NCBI GenBank assembly: GCA_965261105.1
Contig: CBDHCM010000006.1
Location: 3,038,001 to 3,102,000 of the forward strand
Direction of reading: 5' to 3'
Origin: Aldehydirespirator sp965261105
Lineage (GTDB): Bacteria; Actinomycetota; Acidimicrobiia; Acidimicrobiales; Aldehydirespiratoraceae
DNA: 64,000 nt
Made by a program: the position numbers and the translations under genes
Notes under the pieces: generated by a model
Told to the model about the DNA's origin: nothing
The model's input: only the letters and a program-made list of their open reading frames with translations
Database searches by the model: none
In this document: positions 18,389 to 26,035 of the stretch, piece after piece
How positions within the stretch are numbered: position 1 is the first letter of the stretch
How the letters are laid out: every line of letters begins with the position of its first letter

Positions 18389-19137
18389 ATGGCTAGACGA
18401 GCACAAGACCTTCATGTGTTCTTGCACGGCGAGCCGGTCGGCATGGCCGTACGCTCGCGGCGGGGCCCCGTACATTTCGCGTATCGCGACGACCATCCCG
18501 TCTCAGCCACTCCCGTCTCGTTGTCGCTGCCAGACGGCCAGCACAACATCATGGACATCTCGTCTTGGATCGACGGGTTGCTGCCAGACAACCAACGCAC
18601 CCGCTCGCGGTGGGCACAGGAGTTGGGGGCAGCCTCGACGGACCCGTTCGACCTGCTTTGCACCCGAGCGGGACTGGAATGCGCTGGGGCAGTGCAGTTC
18701 CACCCTTCTTGTCTGTGTTCTACAACTGGCTGATCGGCAACGCCGACGGCCACTCCAAGAACTACGGAGTGCTATTGGACAGACAACACCACCAGCTCGC
18801 TCCCTTGTACGACCTGAGCTCCACGGCCCCCTACGCGGCCCCGGACGCCGAACCGAGACCTCCCGCGATGCGCTTCGACGAGCCAGGCCCAACGACACCC
18901 AAACAATGGTCACAGACCGCCGCACGGCTCAACGTGGATGTCCCCGCCGACGAGCTCCAAGACATCGCAGAAGCGCTGCCCCAGGCGTTCGAGTCGGCCG
19001 CAAACCAATGCCCCGACTGGGCGTCTGCCACGGCCCGGCACGTCTGCGGCCGCGTCGGCGCCCATGCCCACAAAGCAGCAAGGCGCACCACCGCAGGACC
19101 TGCAGCCTTCGCGCAGGAGCAGGACGCGTCGCTGTGA
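18389..19137 (+). pseudogene. hipA toxin kinase, internally deleted and frameshifted
   Basis: The N-terminal frame (MARRAQDLHVFLHGEPVGMA ... PVSLSLPDG) is the HipA N-terminal domain and runs to about 18700. The true C-terminal kinase lobe resumes in another frame as FYNWLIGNADGHSKNYGVLL and LAPLYDLSSTAPYA, ending at 19137. The middle of the kinase is missing: full HipA proteins have about 400-440 residues, and only about 245 codons remain. The toxin is therefore almost certainly inactive. Confidence 0.82.
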
Positions 19138-19421
19138 CCGAGGGCCACAAGATCGAATCGGCTGGCGACGTCGCGGCGCTGATACGCCAAACACGGCAGG
19201 CAGCAGAGATGACCCAACAGGACCTCGCCGATCTGGTCGGCACCACCAGGCAGTGGGTCATCCGGCTCGAGCAGGGCCGTCGCAGCCCAGCGATGAGCAC
19301 GGTCCTGGTCGCGCTGTCTGTGCTCGGCCTAGAACTGGTTGCGCAACACGACCTCCCGCCCCGTGCGCCAGGTCGGCCCCGCAGCGCCATAGAGCGGCGA
19401 ATGGCGCAACTGCGGGACTGA
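19134..19421 (+). CDS. HipB-like XRE-family antitoxin/repressor (2)
   Basis: The product is 95 residues from a GTG that overlaps the hipA stop (GTGA). The helix-turn-helix is LIRQTRQAAEMTQQDLADLV followed by GTTRQWVIRLEQGR (about 16-49); the tail ALSVLGLELVAQHDLP is typical of HipB proteins. It is clearly diverged from the antitoxin at 18140. An antitoxin after hipA, rather than before it, is the order of some hip loci, so this locus seems to carry antitoxins of both arrangements around one broken toxin. Confidence 0.82.
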   Translation: MTEGHKIESAGDVAALIRQTRQAAEMTQQDLADLVGTTRQWVIRLEQGRRSPAMSTVLVALSVLGLELVAQHDLPPRAPGRPRSAIERRMAQLRD

Positions 19422-19608
19422 CTCCGCCCTCTGCGCTCGTCTCATCGTAGGAGAACACCGACTCGCCTGATCGTCGCAGATGCGGCCTTCTGGCCAGTCT
19501 GGCCCCTACGAGCACATCACGCACCGCAGCACCGGGGCGCGCCGCGCGGCGGGTGTCAAATGATGGAATTGACGGCCCCGCATCCCCGGGCGGACGCCGC
19601 GGCCGCCT

Positions 19609-20610
19609 TCAATCCAGGGCTGCGATCTTGGCGGAGTCGATGGCGTAGCTGAGCCGGTCCCCGCCCGCGGCCGGATGAGGATCCCGCACCAGCAACTCGA
19701 AGTCGCCGGGGTCGGTGCGCAGCGTCAGCTCGAAGCGGTCACCCCGGAAGCGGGCGTCGGCCACGGCCCCCGTGACGACGGCGTCGGCTTCCGGAGCCGG
19801 ACCGTCCACGCGGCGGAAGGCGTCGGCGCGCAGCACCGCCGGGCCCGGAGGTGCCGATAGGCGGCCCCAGGGCACAGCTCCGCCCTCGCCCACGGTCACC
19901 ACATTGGCGTGTCCCAGGAAGCGAGCCACGCCCTCGGTGCGGGGGTCGCGCCAGATCTCGGCCGGTGAGCCGATCCTGGCAATGCGCCCCGATTGCATCA
20001 CAGCCACCCGGTCGGCCACCGCGAAGGCCTCGTCGTGGTCGTGGGTGACGTGCAGAACGGTGACGCCTATGCGCCGCAGCAGGGACCGCAACTCCTCGGT
20101 GAGCTCGTCGCGGCGGGGGCGGTCGAGTGAGCCGAGAGGCTCGTCGAGCATCAGCATGCGGGGCGCGGGCGCCAGCGAACGGGCCAGCGCGACCCTCTGG
20201 GCCTCACCGCCCGACAGCGTGGCGATCGGCCGCTCCTCGAAGCCGGCTAGGCCCACCAGGGCCAGCACCTCGCGTACGCGCCGTGTGCGGCTTCTCGCGT
20301 CCGTCTTCTGCATCCTCAGCCCGAAGGCCACGTTCTCGGCCACGTCGCGGTGAGGGAACAGCGCGTGCTCCTGGAACATCAGGCCGAAGTCGCGGCGGTG
20401 CACCGGCAGGCCCACCAGGTCCTCGCCGTCCCAGCAAACCTCCCCGGCGTCGAGGGGCTGCAAGCCGGCGACCGCCCGAAGCAGGGTGCTCTTGCCGCAG
20501 CCGCTCGGCCCGAGGATGGCCACCACCTCGCCGGTGGCGACCTCCAGATCGATCTCATCGAGGGCCTTGACCCTCTCGAAGGCGACTGCGGCGCCGCTGA
20601 CCGTCAGCAT
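19609..20610 (-). CDS. thiQ: Thiamine ABC transporter ATPase
   Basis: The 333-residue ABC ATPase has Walker A ILGPSGCGKSTLLRAV (about 32-47), the Q-loop FQEHALFPHRDVAENVAFGL, signature LSGGEAQRVALARSLA, Walker B MLMLDEPLGSLDRP and the H-loop VTHDHDEAFAVADRV. About 100 residues beyond the ATPase core form a TOBE-like regulatory domain, making it longer than enteric ThiQ and closer to FbpC/PotA-type proteins. It follows the permease directly (no gap). The TPP riboswitch and ThiB-like protein upstream give the substrate as thiamine or its phosphates. Confidence 0.85.
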   Translation of the reverse strand: MLTVSGAAVAFERVKALDEIDLEVATGEVVAILGPSGCGKSTLLRAVAGLQPLDAGEVCWDGEDLVGLPVHRRDFGLMFQEHALFPHRDVAENVAFGLRMQKTDARSRTRRVREVLALVGLAGFEERPIATLSGGEAQRVALARSLAPAPRMLMLDEPLGSLDRPRRDELTEELRSLLRRIGVTVLHVTHDHDEAFAVADRVAVMQSGRIARIGSPAEIWRDPRTEGVARFLGHANVVTVGEGGAVPWGRLSAPPGPAVLRADAFRRVDGPAPEADAVVTGAVADARFRGDRFELTLRTDPGDFELLVRDPHPAAGGDRLSYAIDSAKIAALD

Positions 20611-22260
20611 CTAGAACCCTCCCCGGCGCGTGTCGCCCCACAGGTCCATGACGAAGACTGCCACAGCGGTCAGCGCCATGAGGGCCACCGCCAGCGCCAT
20701 GGCCTGGCCGCGCAGAGCCTCTCCCGGCGTGCCCAGCAGCCGGAACAGGGCCAGCGGGGCAGTCAGCGTCTCGGGCCGGCGGGGGATGAACGATGTTGCT
20801 CCGAACTCTCCCAGCGACACCGCGAAGGCAAATCCGGCCCCGACGGCCACGCCGCGGGCGGCCACCCGCAGGTCCACCTCGCGGCGGACCCGGCGCGGCG
20901 ACGCGCCCAGGACGGCCGCGGCCTCCCGGACCCGAGGATTGATGGTGCGCAGCATCGGCACCAGCGTGCGCACCACGAACGGGATCCCCACCACCGCGTG
21001 GGCGATGGGCACAACCAGCAACGACGTGCGGATGTCGATGGGCGGGCTGTCGAGCACCAGCAGGAACCCGAGCCCCACCGTGACCGCGGACGTGCCCAGC
21101 GGCAGCGTCAGGCCGATGTCGAAGGCCCGTCCGATCCGGCGGCTGCTCCCGCGGCCCGCACGCATCACCACCAGGGTGGCCGTCGCACCCACCAGCAGGG
21201 CCAGGGCCGCGGCCGGCGCCGCGAACATGAGCGAGTTGCCCAGTGCCGCCAGGGCGGTGTCGGGCAGCAGGTTGACCCGCTGCGCCATGGCCGTGTAGTT
21301 GCGCAGCGTGTAGCCGCCGCCGCGGCCCGCCGCCAGGGAGCGCTCCACCAGCACCGCAATCGGCAGCCCCAAGACAAGGGCCATGACGGCCAGGTTCGCG
21401 ACCAGGCCGGGACCCCGGCGCCGGGGCGCGGCGGTGGGCGACGAGACCGGCTCGGCCACGGCCCGGCGCCGCTCGAGCGCGTTGGACACCGCCACCAGCG
21501 CGACCACAGCTCCCAGCTGCACCACCGCAAGGGCCGCCGCGGCGGCGAGGTCGAGGCGGACCACCGCGTACCGGTAGATCTCGGTCTCGATGGTGGCCCG
21601 GGCGGGTCCGCCCAAGACCAGCACCACGCCGAAGGACGTGAACGAGAACAGGAACACGATGGCGGAGGCGGCCGCGATCGACGGCGCCAGCCGGGGCAGG
21701 ACCACCCGGCGGAAGACCTCCGGGCGCGACGCCCCGAGCACTCTGGCCTGGTCCTCCACCCTGGCGTCGAGGGCGGCCCAGTGGGCTCCCACCGTTCGCA
21801 GCACCACCGCGTAGTTGAAGAAGACGTGGGCCATCAGGATGGCCCACACCGTGTGGCGCAGGCTCACGGCGCCGCCCCCCGCGAGGCCGAACCGGTCGAA
21901 GAGCCCCTCGAAGGCGGCCGCCACCACCACGGTCGGCAGCACGAACGGCACGGTCGCCAGCGCCCGCACCAGCCGCTGCCCCCGGAAGCGCAGGCGGGCC
22001 ATGGCCCCCGCGGCGGGCAGGGCAACGGCCACCGTGAGCACAGTGGAGACGGCTGCCTGCCACAGGGTGAACCAGATCACCGAACGGTGCGACGCAGAGC
22101 CGAGCACGTCGCCCAGCACCGCGGCCGGGTTGGTCCCGCCGAAGCCCCTGGAGATCACACCGGCGATGGGCCAGGCGAAGAACAGCACCATGAACGCGCC
22201 GACCGCCGCGGCGGGCAGCGCGCCGGCGAGGCCCCTGGCGAGTCGGGCCGCGGCGGGCAT
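20611..22260 (-). CDS. thiP: Thiamine ABC transporter permease (two fused modules)
   Basis: The product is 549 residues from the ATG at 22260 (MPAAARLARGLAGALPAAAV); the open frame extends further up but overlaps the thiB end. About twelve membrane segments fall in two halves. Each half has a binding-protein-dependent EAA loop: EDQARVLGASRPEVFRRVVL in the first and REAAAVLGASPRRVRREVDL in the second. This is the ThiP/FbpB layout, a single-chain permease dimer that docks two ThiQ subunits. It starts 25 nt after thiB and abuts thiQ. Confidence 0.85.
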   Translation of the reverse strand: MPAAARLARGLAGALPAAAVGAFMVLFFAWPIAGVISRGFGGTNPAAVLGDVLGSASHRSVIWFTLWQAAVSTVLTVAVALPAAGAMARLRFRGQRLVRALATVPFVLPTVVVAAAFEGLFDRFGLAGGGAVSLRHTVWAILMAHVFFNYAVVLRTVGAHWAALDARVEDQARVLGASRPEVFRRVVLPRLAPSIAAASAIVFLFSFTSFGVVLVLGGPARATIETEIYRYAVVRLDLAAAAALAVVQLGAVVALVAVSNALERRRAVAEPVSSPTAAPRRRGPGLVANLAVMALVLGLPIAVLVERSLAAGRGGGYTLRNYTAMAQRVNLLPDTALAALGNSLMFAAPAAALALLVGATATLVVMRAGRGSSRRIGRAFDIGLTLPLGTSAVTVGLGFLLVLDSPPIDIRTSLLVVPIAHAVVGIPFVVRTLVPMLRTINPRVREAAAVLGASPRRVRREVDLRVAARGVAVGAGFAFAVSLGEFGATSFIPRRPETLTAPLALFRLLGTPGEALRGQAMALAVALMALTAVAVFVMDLWGDTRRGGF

Positions 22261-22285
22261 GGGGCGGGGACTCAGGCTGGGGACG

Positions 22286-23410
22286 TCAGCGCAGGACGAT
22301 CTCGACCCATCGGTCGGTCCAGGCATTGCGCTGAGCCTCGACCTCGGCGGGATCGAGGATGAACGGGTCCTCCGCAATCTCGGCATGCTCCACGAACACC
22401 TCCGGGAGGGTGGCCTCCGAGCTGACCGGGAACACGAACATGTTGAGCGGAACGTCGTTCTGGAACGTCGGGGTGAGCATGAAGTCGATCAGGGCTCGGG
22501 CGCCGCCAGGATTGTCGGCGCCCGCAAGCACGCCCGCGAACTCGATCTGGCGGTAGCAGCTGGCCGTGACTACCCCTGTAGGGGGCTCGTCGACTGGAGG
22601 ATCGGCAAAGATCACCTCCGCGGGCGGGCTCGACGCGTACGACACCACGATCGGGCGGTCCCCGCCGCCGGCGGCGAACTCGCCGTAGTAGGCGTCCTCC
22701 CAGCCGGCCGCCACCGACACACCGTTCTCGCGCAGCGCAGCCCAATAGTCCTCCCAGCCGTCGCCGTAGTGGGCGATGGTGGCCAGCAGGAACGCCAGCC
22801 CCGGCGATGATGTCTCGGGGCTCTGCACCACCAGCATGCCGGCGTAGGCGGGATCGGTCAGGTCGCCGAGCGACGCAGGCGGGGGCGGGGAGCCGTCGAA
22901 GGCGTCGATCCAGTAGTTGAGGCACACGTCGCCGAAGTCGATGGGAGTGACCCGGTGCTCTCCGTCGAGCTCGAAGTGGTCGGGCACGCCCGCGAGGCCG
23001 GGCGACTCGTAGGGCTCGAACATGTCGCAGTCGAGTCCCCGCTGCAGGAAAGTGTTGTCGATCCCGAACAGAACGTCGCCCAGTGGCTCGCCCGCGGTGA
23101 GGCAGGCCTGGGCCACAAGCGCTCCCGCGTCGCCCGCGGCGAGCTGCTCGACCTCAATGCCATTGGACTCCGTGAAGGCCTCCAGCGTCTCCGGCGACAA
23201 GGCGAACGAGTCGTGGGTGAGCAGCGTCACCGTCGTACCGGCCAGGTCGTCGCCGGTGGGGCCAGCCTCGCCGGCAGAGTCCGTGCCGCCGCAGGCCGCC
23301 GCGATCACGGCCAAGACGACAGCGGCCGCGCCGACAGCTTTGGCTCGTGAACGAGTGCTGCGGCGCGGCGCGCCCGAGTGGGCCGGGACTTGGGCCGGTG
23401 CTTGATCCAT
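22286..23410 (-). CDS. thiB: Thiamine ABC transporter substrate-binding lipoprotein
   Basis: The product is 374 residues from the ATG at 23410, preceded by GGAGGAAG. The hydrophobic signal AAAVVLAVIAAACGG ends at a lipobox cysteine, so it is membrane-anchored outside the cell. The mature part (LLTHDSFALSPETLEAFTES, LFGIDNTFLQRG, YWIDAFDGSPPPPASLGDLT) follows the ThiB/TbpA family, which binds thiamine, TMP and TPP. An open frame continues 16 codons further upstream, but that DNA is the riboswitch. First gene of thiBPQ. Confidence 0.9.
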   Translation of the reverse strand: MDQAPAQVPAHSGAPRRSTRSRAKAVGAAAVVLAVIAAACGGTDSAGEAGPTGDDLAGTTVTLLTHDSFALSPETLEAFTESNGIEVEQLAAGDAGALVAQACLTAGEPLGDVLFGIDNTFLQRGLDCDMFEPYESPGLAGVPDHFELDGEHRVTPIDFGDVCLNYWIDAFDGSPPPPASLGDLTDPAYAGMLVVQSPETSSPGLAFLLATIAHYGDGWEDYWAALRENGVSVAAGWEDAYYGEFAAGGGDRPIVVSYASSPPAEVIFADPPVDEPPTGVVTASCYRQIEFAGVLAGADNPGGARALIDFMLTPTFQNDVPLNMFVFPVSSEATLPEVFVEHAEIAEDPFILDPAEVEAQRNAWTDRWVEIVLR

Positions 23411-23411
23411 G

Positions 23412-23512
23412 GGTCTTCCTCCGCTGGCATTACCCAGATCAGGTCGGCGGGTCAACACCGCTGCAATCGCGTGGGTGCCCTCTCAGCCCGGCTGCCCCGA
23501 GCTCCCCGGTTT
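23412..23512 (-). promoter_or_regulatory. TPP riboswitch (THI element)
   Basis: On the minus strand the leader of thiB contains the two diagnostic TPP-aptamer blocks: GGGCTGAGAGGG (complement of about 23481-23492) and GACCTGATCTGGGTAATGCC (complement of about 23428-23447). These are followed by AGCGGAGGAAG overlapping the ribosome-binding site. Closing stems are formed by GGGGAGC near 23506 and the 3' part. The overlap with the Shine-Dalgarno region suggests translational control: TPP would hide the site and shut off thiBPQ. Confidence 0.93.
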
Positions 23513-23679
23513 CTGTTCTAGCCGGTGACTATATGCCTTCGATCCGTCTCCGCGCCAGGGGCACTGATAGGAACCGCGCTCTATGTCGGCGTCCCGGCGG
23601 CGTCGAGGACCGCCGCGAGGCCGGCCACTGAGAAGGGCACCTGCTCACCCGGCAGGAACAACCGCTGCGCGGTCGCGGC

Positions 23680-23852
23680 CCGCGTGGAGCGCACCAGCCG
23701 CCAGACCCTCACCGTGGGGCGGCTGCCCCACGGCTACTACGCCCTCAACGCCGCCGACGCGGTCACCGCCGCCCTCGCCCGCCAGACCCGCCACCTGGTC
23801 GAGGCCTTGACCTGGGATCAGCGCAGCGAGACGGCCCGCCGGGCCGCGAGTC
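23680..23852 (+). pseudogene. Scrap of an IS30-family transposase
   Basis: RVERTSRQTLTVGRLPHGYY, then ALNAADAVTAALARQTRHLV, then EALTWDQRSETARRAA. This follows the IS30 catalytic-core stretch, in which an ERxTR segment precedes an LPHG loop and an LTWDQGxEMAxH motif. Both ends are missing and no inverted repeats are visible. Confidence 0.65.
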
Positions 23853-23863
23853 CGAGTCCAAGT

Positions 23864-24199
23864 TCAGGATGGATCATCGAAGATTGAGACACGACCAATG
23901 AGAACGCGTGTATTGGCAGGCGGCTTATCGAGGAGCATCTCGCCGAATAACGTCTCGTCCTTTATCAGGATAACGTTGCCGTTCGCAACTACTACCGAGG
24001 CCGATTCCCTGCCTAGCTGGCATCTCGTGGCCTCGATGCCTTCTCGATTGGCTGCATTCAGCCACGTGGGGTCTGTCTCTGAATCGCCGTTCCAGATCCA
24101 TCCGTACATTGCTTCATCTTCGTCAAGTCCCAACGCGAACCCTCTGGGTGTCCAATCACGCGAACCCTCTGGGTGTCCAATCATAAGTGATATCCGCAA
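23864..24199 (-). CDS. Hypothetical protein, 111 aa
   Basis: The frame has balanced, protein-like composition and lower GC than its neighbours (ALGLDEDEAMYGWIWNGDSE, SASVVVANGNVILIKDETLF, RVLIGRVSIFDD). No family is recognised. A perfect 25-bp tandem duplication (24133-24182) covers its first codons; because 25 is not a multiple of three, one copy less would change the frame, so the present N-terminus is probably not ancestral. Confidence 0.5.
   Translation of the reverse strand: MRISLMIGHPEGSRDWTPRGFALGLDEDEAMYGWIWNGDSETDPTWLNAANREGIEATRCQLGRESASVVVANGNVILIKDETLFGEMLLDKPPANTRVLIGRVSIFDDPS
24133..24182. repeat. Perfect 25-bp tandem repeat, two copies
   Basis: Two exact copies of a 25-bp unit (acgcgaaccctctgggtgtc + caatc) lie end to end at 24133-24157 and 24158-24182. 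They overlap the 5' end of the small hypothetical gene. Confidence 0.9.
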
Positions 24200-24570
24200 G
24201 TGTGAAGATGGGTGGCCTCCACCGGTGGAGGTCGCCCACCCTCAGCAGCCACGACCTGTGGTGGAACACCCCCTGGAGTTTCACCGTCGCTGTCGTGTGC
24301 ATCACCGTGTCGATGCGATGGGCCCACTACATCGAGTTGCGCACTGTCAAGGCCGTCGCCTACTGTTCACTGCCGTTTCAGGCGTGGTGATGGCACGGCC
24401 TGCTCATGCTCACGGAGTGCGGGTGACAGACACTTCCCTACAGGCCGACATTGACGATCTCATCGGGTTCTTCGGGTCGCGGAACGCGATCAGTGCCAGG
24501 TCGCGCCATTTGGCGTGCAGCCAGCACCGCAGGGTTCGCATCTCGGTGGGCATTGCAGCCCGGCTGGGCA

Positions 24571-24742
24571 CTCGGCCGTGGATGCGCTCCCGGCGGACCC
24601 TGGCGTGCATGTTCTTGGCCAGCCCGCCCACGTAGGTCTCGTCCGCCTCTGCCGGTCCCTCGAAGGGCTCGCCGTTGAGGTCGTCCCAGCACTGGCGGAT
24701 GCGGTGCGCCAAATGCGCGACATGCTGCCGGGACCGGGGGAG
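24571..24742 (-). pseudogene. Scrap of an IS1595-family (ISXO2-like) transposase
   Basis: The minus strand reads VAHLAHRIRQCWDDLNGEPF and then EGPAEADETYVGGLAKNMHA. The AHRIR helix and the E-x-DETY-(I/V)GG motif, with the first catalytic Asp, are diagnostic of the ISXO2-like transposase domain. The remainder is absent, and the frame runs on into unrelated sequence on its C-terminal side. Confidence 0.7.
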
Positions 24743-24787
24743 GCCCACCAACCACCAAGCCCGTGAGCAGTCGGAGCTAGCGTCGCG

Positions 24788-25957
24788 GTGATGCGGGTCT
24801 CGGTGATCGTTCCGACCTACAACGAGGCCGACAACATCGGCGAGGTGATCGATCGGCTGCACCGCGCCCTGGCCGGACAGTCCCACGAGATCATCGTCGT
24901 CGACGACGACAGCCCCGACGGCACCTGGCACCTGGCCCGCCGCCACGGCGCCGACGATCCGGCCGTTCGGGTGATCCGGCGGATCGGCGAGCGGGGGCTG
25001 GCCTCGGCGGTCCTCGACGGGATGGCAGCCGCTGAGGGCGGCGCCCTCGCCGTGATCGACGGCGACCTCCAGCATGACGAGTCGGTGCTGCCGGCGATGG
25101 TGAGGTCGGTGTTGGACGACGGCGCCGACGTCTGCGTGGGCACCCGGACGGCCGAGAGCGGATCGTTCGGCGACAGAGCCAGGTCGCGTCAATGGGTGAC
25201 CGCGACAGGCACCGCGCTGGTGCGCCGCCTGCTGCCGCGGCTGCGCCGCACCAGCGACCCGCTCAGCGGCTTCTTCGTCATCAGCCGGGGCCTCTACGAG
25301 CGGGCCGCGCCCAGGATCAGCCGCGGACTGCGGGAGTACAAGATCCTGTGGGCGTTCCTGGCCCGCAGCGGAGGCCTCACCGTCACCGAGGTCGGCTACG
25401 GCTTCCGGCCTCGGGGCGGAGGCGAGACCAAGCTGTCACCAGCGGTCCTGCTCGACGACCTGGTCAACGCGCTGGCACTGCGCCTGGGTGCCACCGTCTC
25501 GCCGCTGTTCGTCAAGTACTGCCTCGTGGGCGCCAGCGGGGTGGCCGTGAGCCTCGCGGTGTACGGCCTCGGCGAGCTGGCCGGCCTCCCGACCATCAGC
25601 CCCGGCATCACACCGGACCTGAACCCGGTCTATGTCTCCGCTCTGCTGGGGATCCAGGCCAGCATCCTCACCAACTTCGTGGCCAACAACTACTTCACGT
25701 TCTACGACCGGCGCTACCACCGCTGGGGGCTGCTGGGCGGGCTGCTGCTGTTCCAGGCCGTGTCGGTGGTGGGGGTGTTCGTGCAGCTGGCCGTGTTCCA
25801 GCTGCTGCACCGCAACGGCTTCCCCACCGCGTCGGCGAGCGCCGATGTGGCTGTCGCCATCAACAACAGCATCGGTCTGGCCGTGGCCGCAGTCACCAAC
25901 TTCTTCCTCAACGTGTCGATCACCTGGAACCGCCTCCGCGGCCCCCAGCGAACCTGA
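24788..25957 (+). CDS. GT2 glycosyltransferase fused to a GtrA membrane domain
   Basis: The product has 388-389 residues (GTG at 24788 or ATG at 24791). The N-terminal half is a dolichol/polyprenyl-phosphate mannosyltransferase-type GT2 domain: SVIVPTYNEADNIGEVIDRL, VDDDSPDGTW, and the nucleotide-sugar/metal site AVIDGDLQHDESVLP. From about residue 230 a GtrA-like domain with four membrane segments follows (FVKYCLVGASGVAVSLAVYG ... FVANNYFTFYDRRYHRW). It would load a sugar onto a lipid carrier at the membrane and help present or flip it for lipoglycan or protein glycosylation. No glycan cluster surrounds it. Confidence 0.88.
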   Translation: MMRVSVIVPTYNEADNIGEVIDRLHRALAGQSHEIIVVDDDSPDGTWHLARRHGADDPAVRVIRRIGERGLASAVLDGMAAAEGGALAVIDGDLQHDESVLPAMVRSVLDDGADVCVGTRTAESGSFGDRARSRQWVTATGTALVRRLLPRLRRTSDPLSGFFVISRGLYERAAPRISRGLREYKILWAFLARSGGLTVTEVGYGFRPRGGGETKLSPAVLLDDLVNALALRLGATVSPLFVKYCLVGASGVAVSLAVYGLGELAGLPTISPGITPDLNPVYVSALLGIQASILTNFVANNYFTFYDRRYHRWGLLGGLLLFQAVSVVGVFVQLAVFQLLHRNGFPTASASADVAVAINNSIGLAVAAVTNFFLNVSITWNRLRGPQRT

Positions 25958-25991
25958 CGCCTGCCACGACGAGGCTCCAGGCGGAACAGCC

Positions 25992-26016
25992 TTCGCCTCT
26001 GGAAACCCGAGGCGAA
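25992..26016. terminator. Hairpin between convergent genes
   Basis: An exact 8-bp stem (ttcgcctc / gaggcgaa) with a 9-nt loop lies midway between the convergent ends of the glycosyltransferase and the LRR gene. It lacks a T-run but is placed to serve as a bidirectional terminator or mRNA 3' end. Confidence 0.45.
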
Positions 26017-26035
26017 CTTCAGGTCGACCAACACC

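Noticed and set aside
20350..22362. 670-codon plus-strand frame opposite the thiamine permease
   Set aside because: Arg/Gln/His-rich composition with no motif; the minus strand carries two EAA permease loops.
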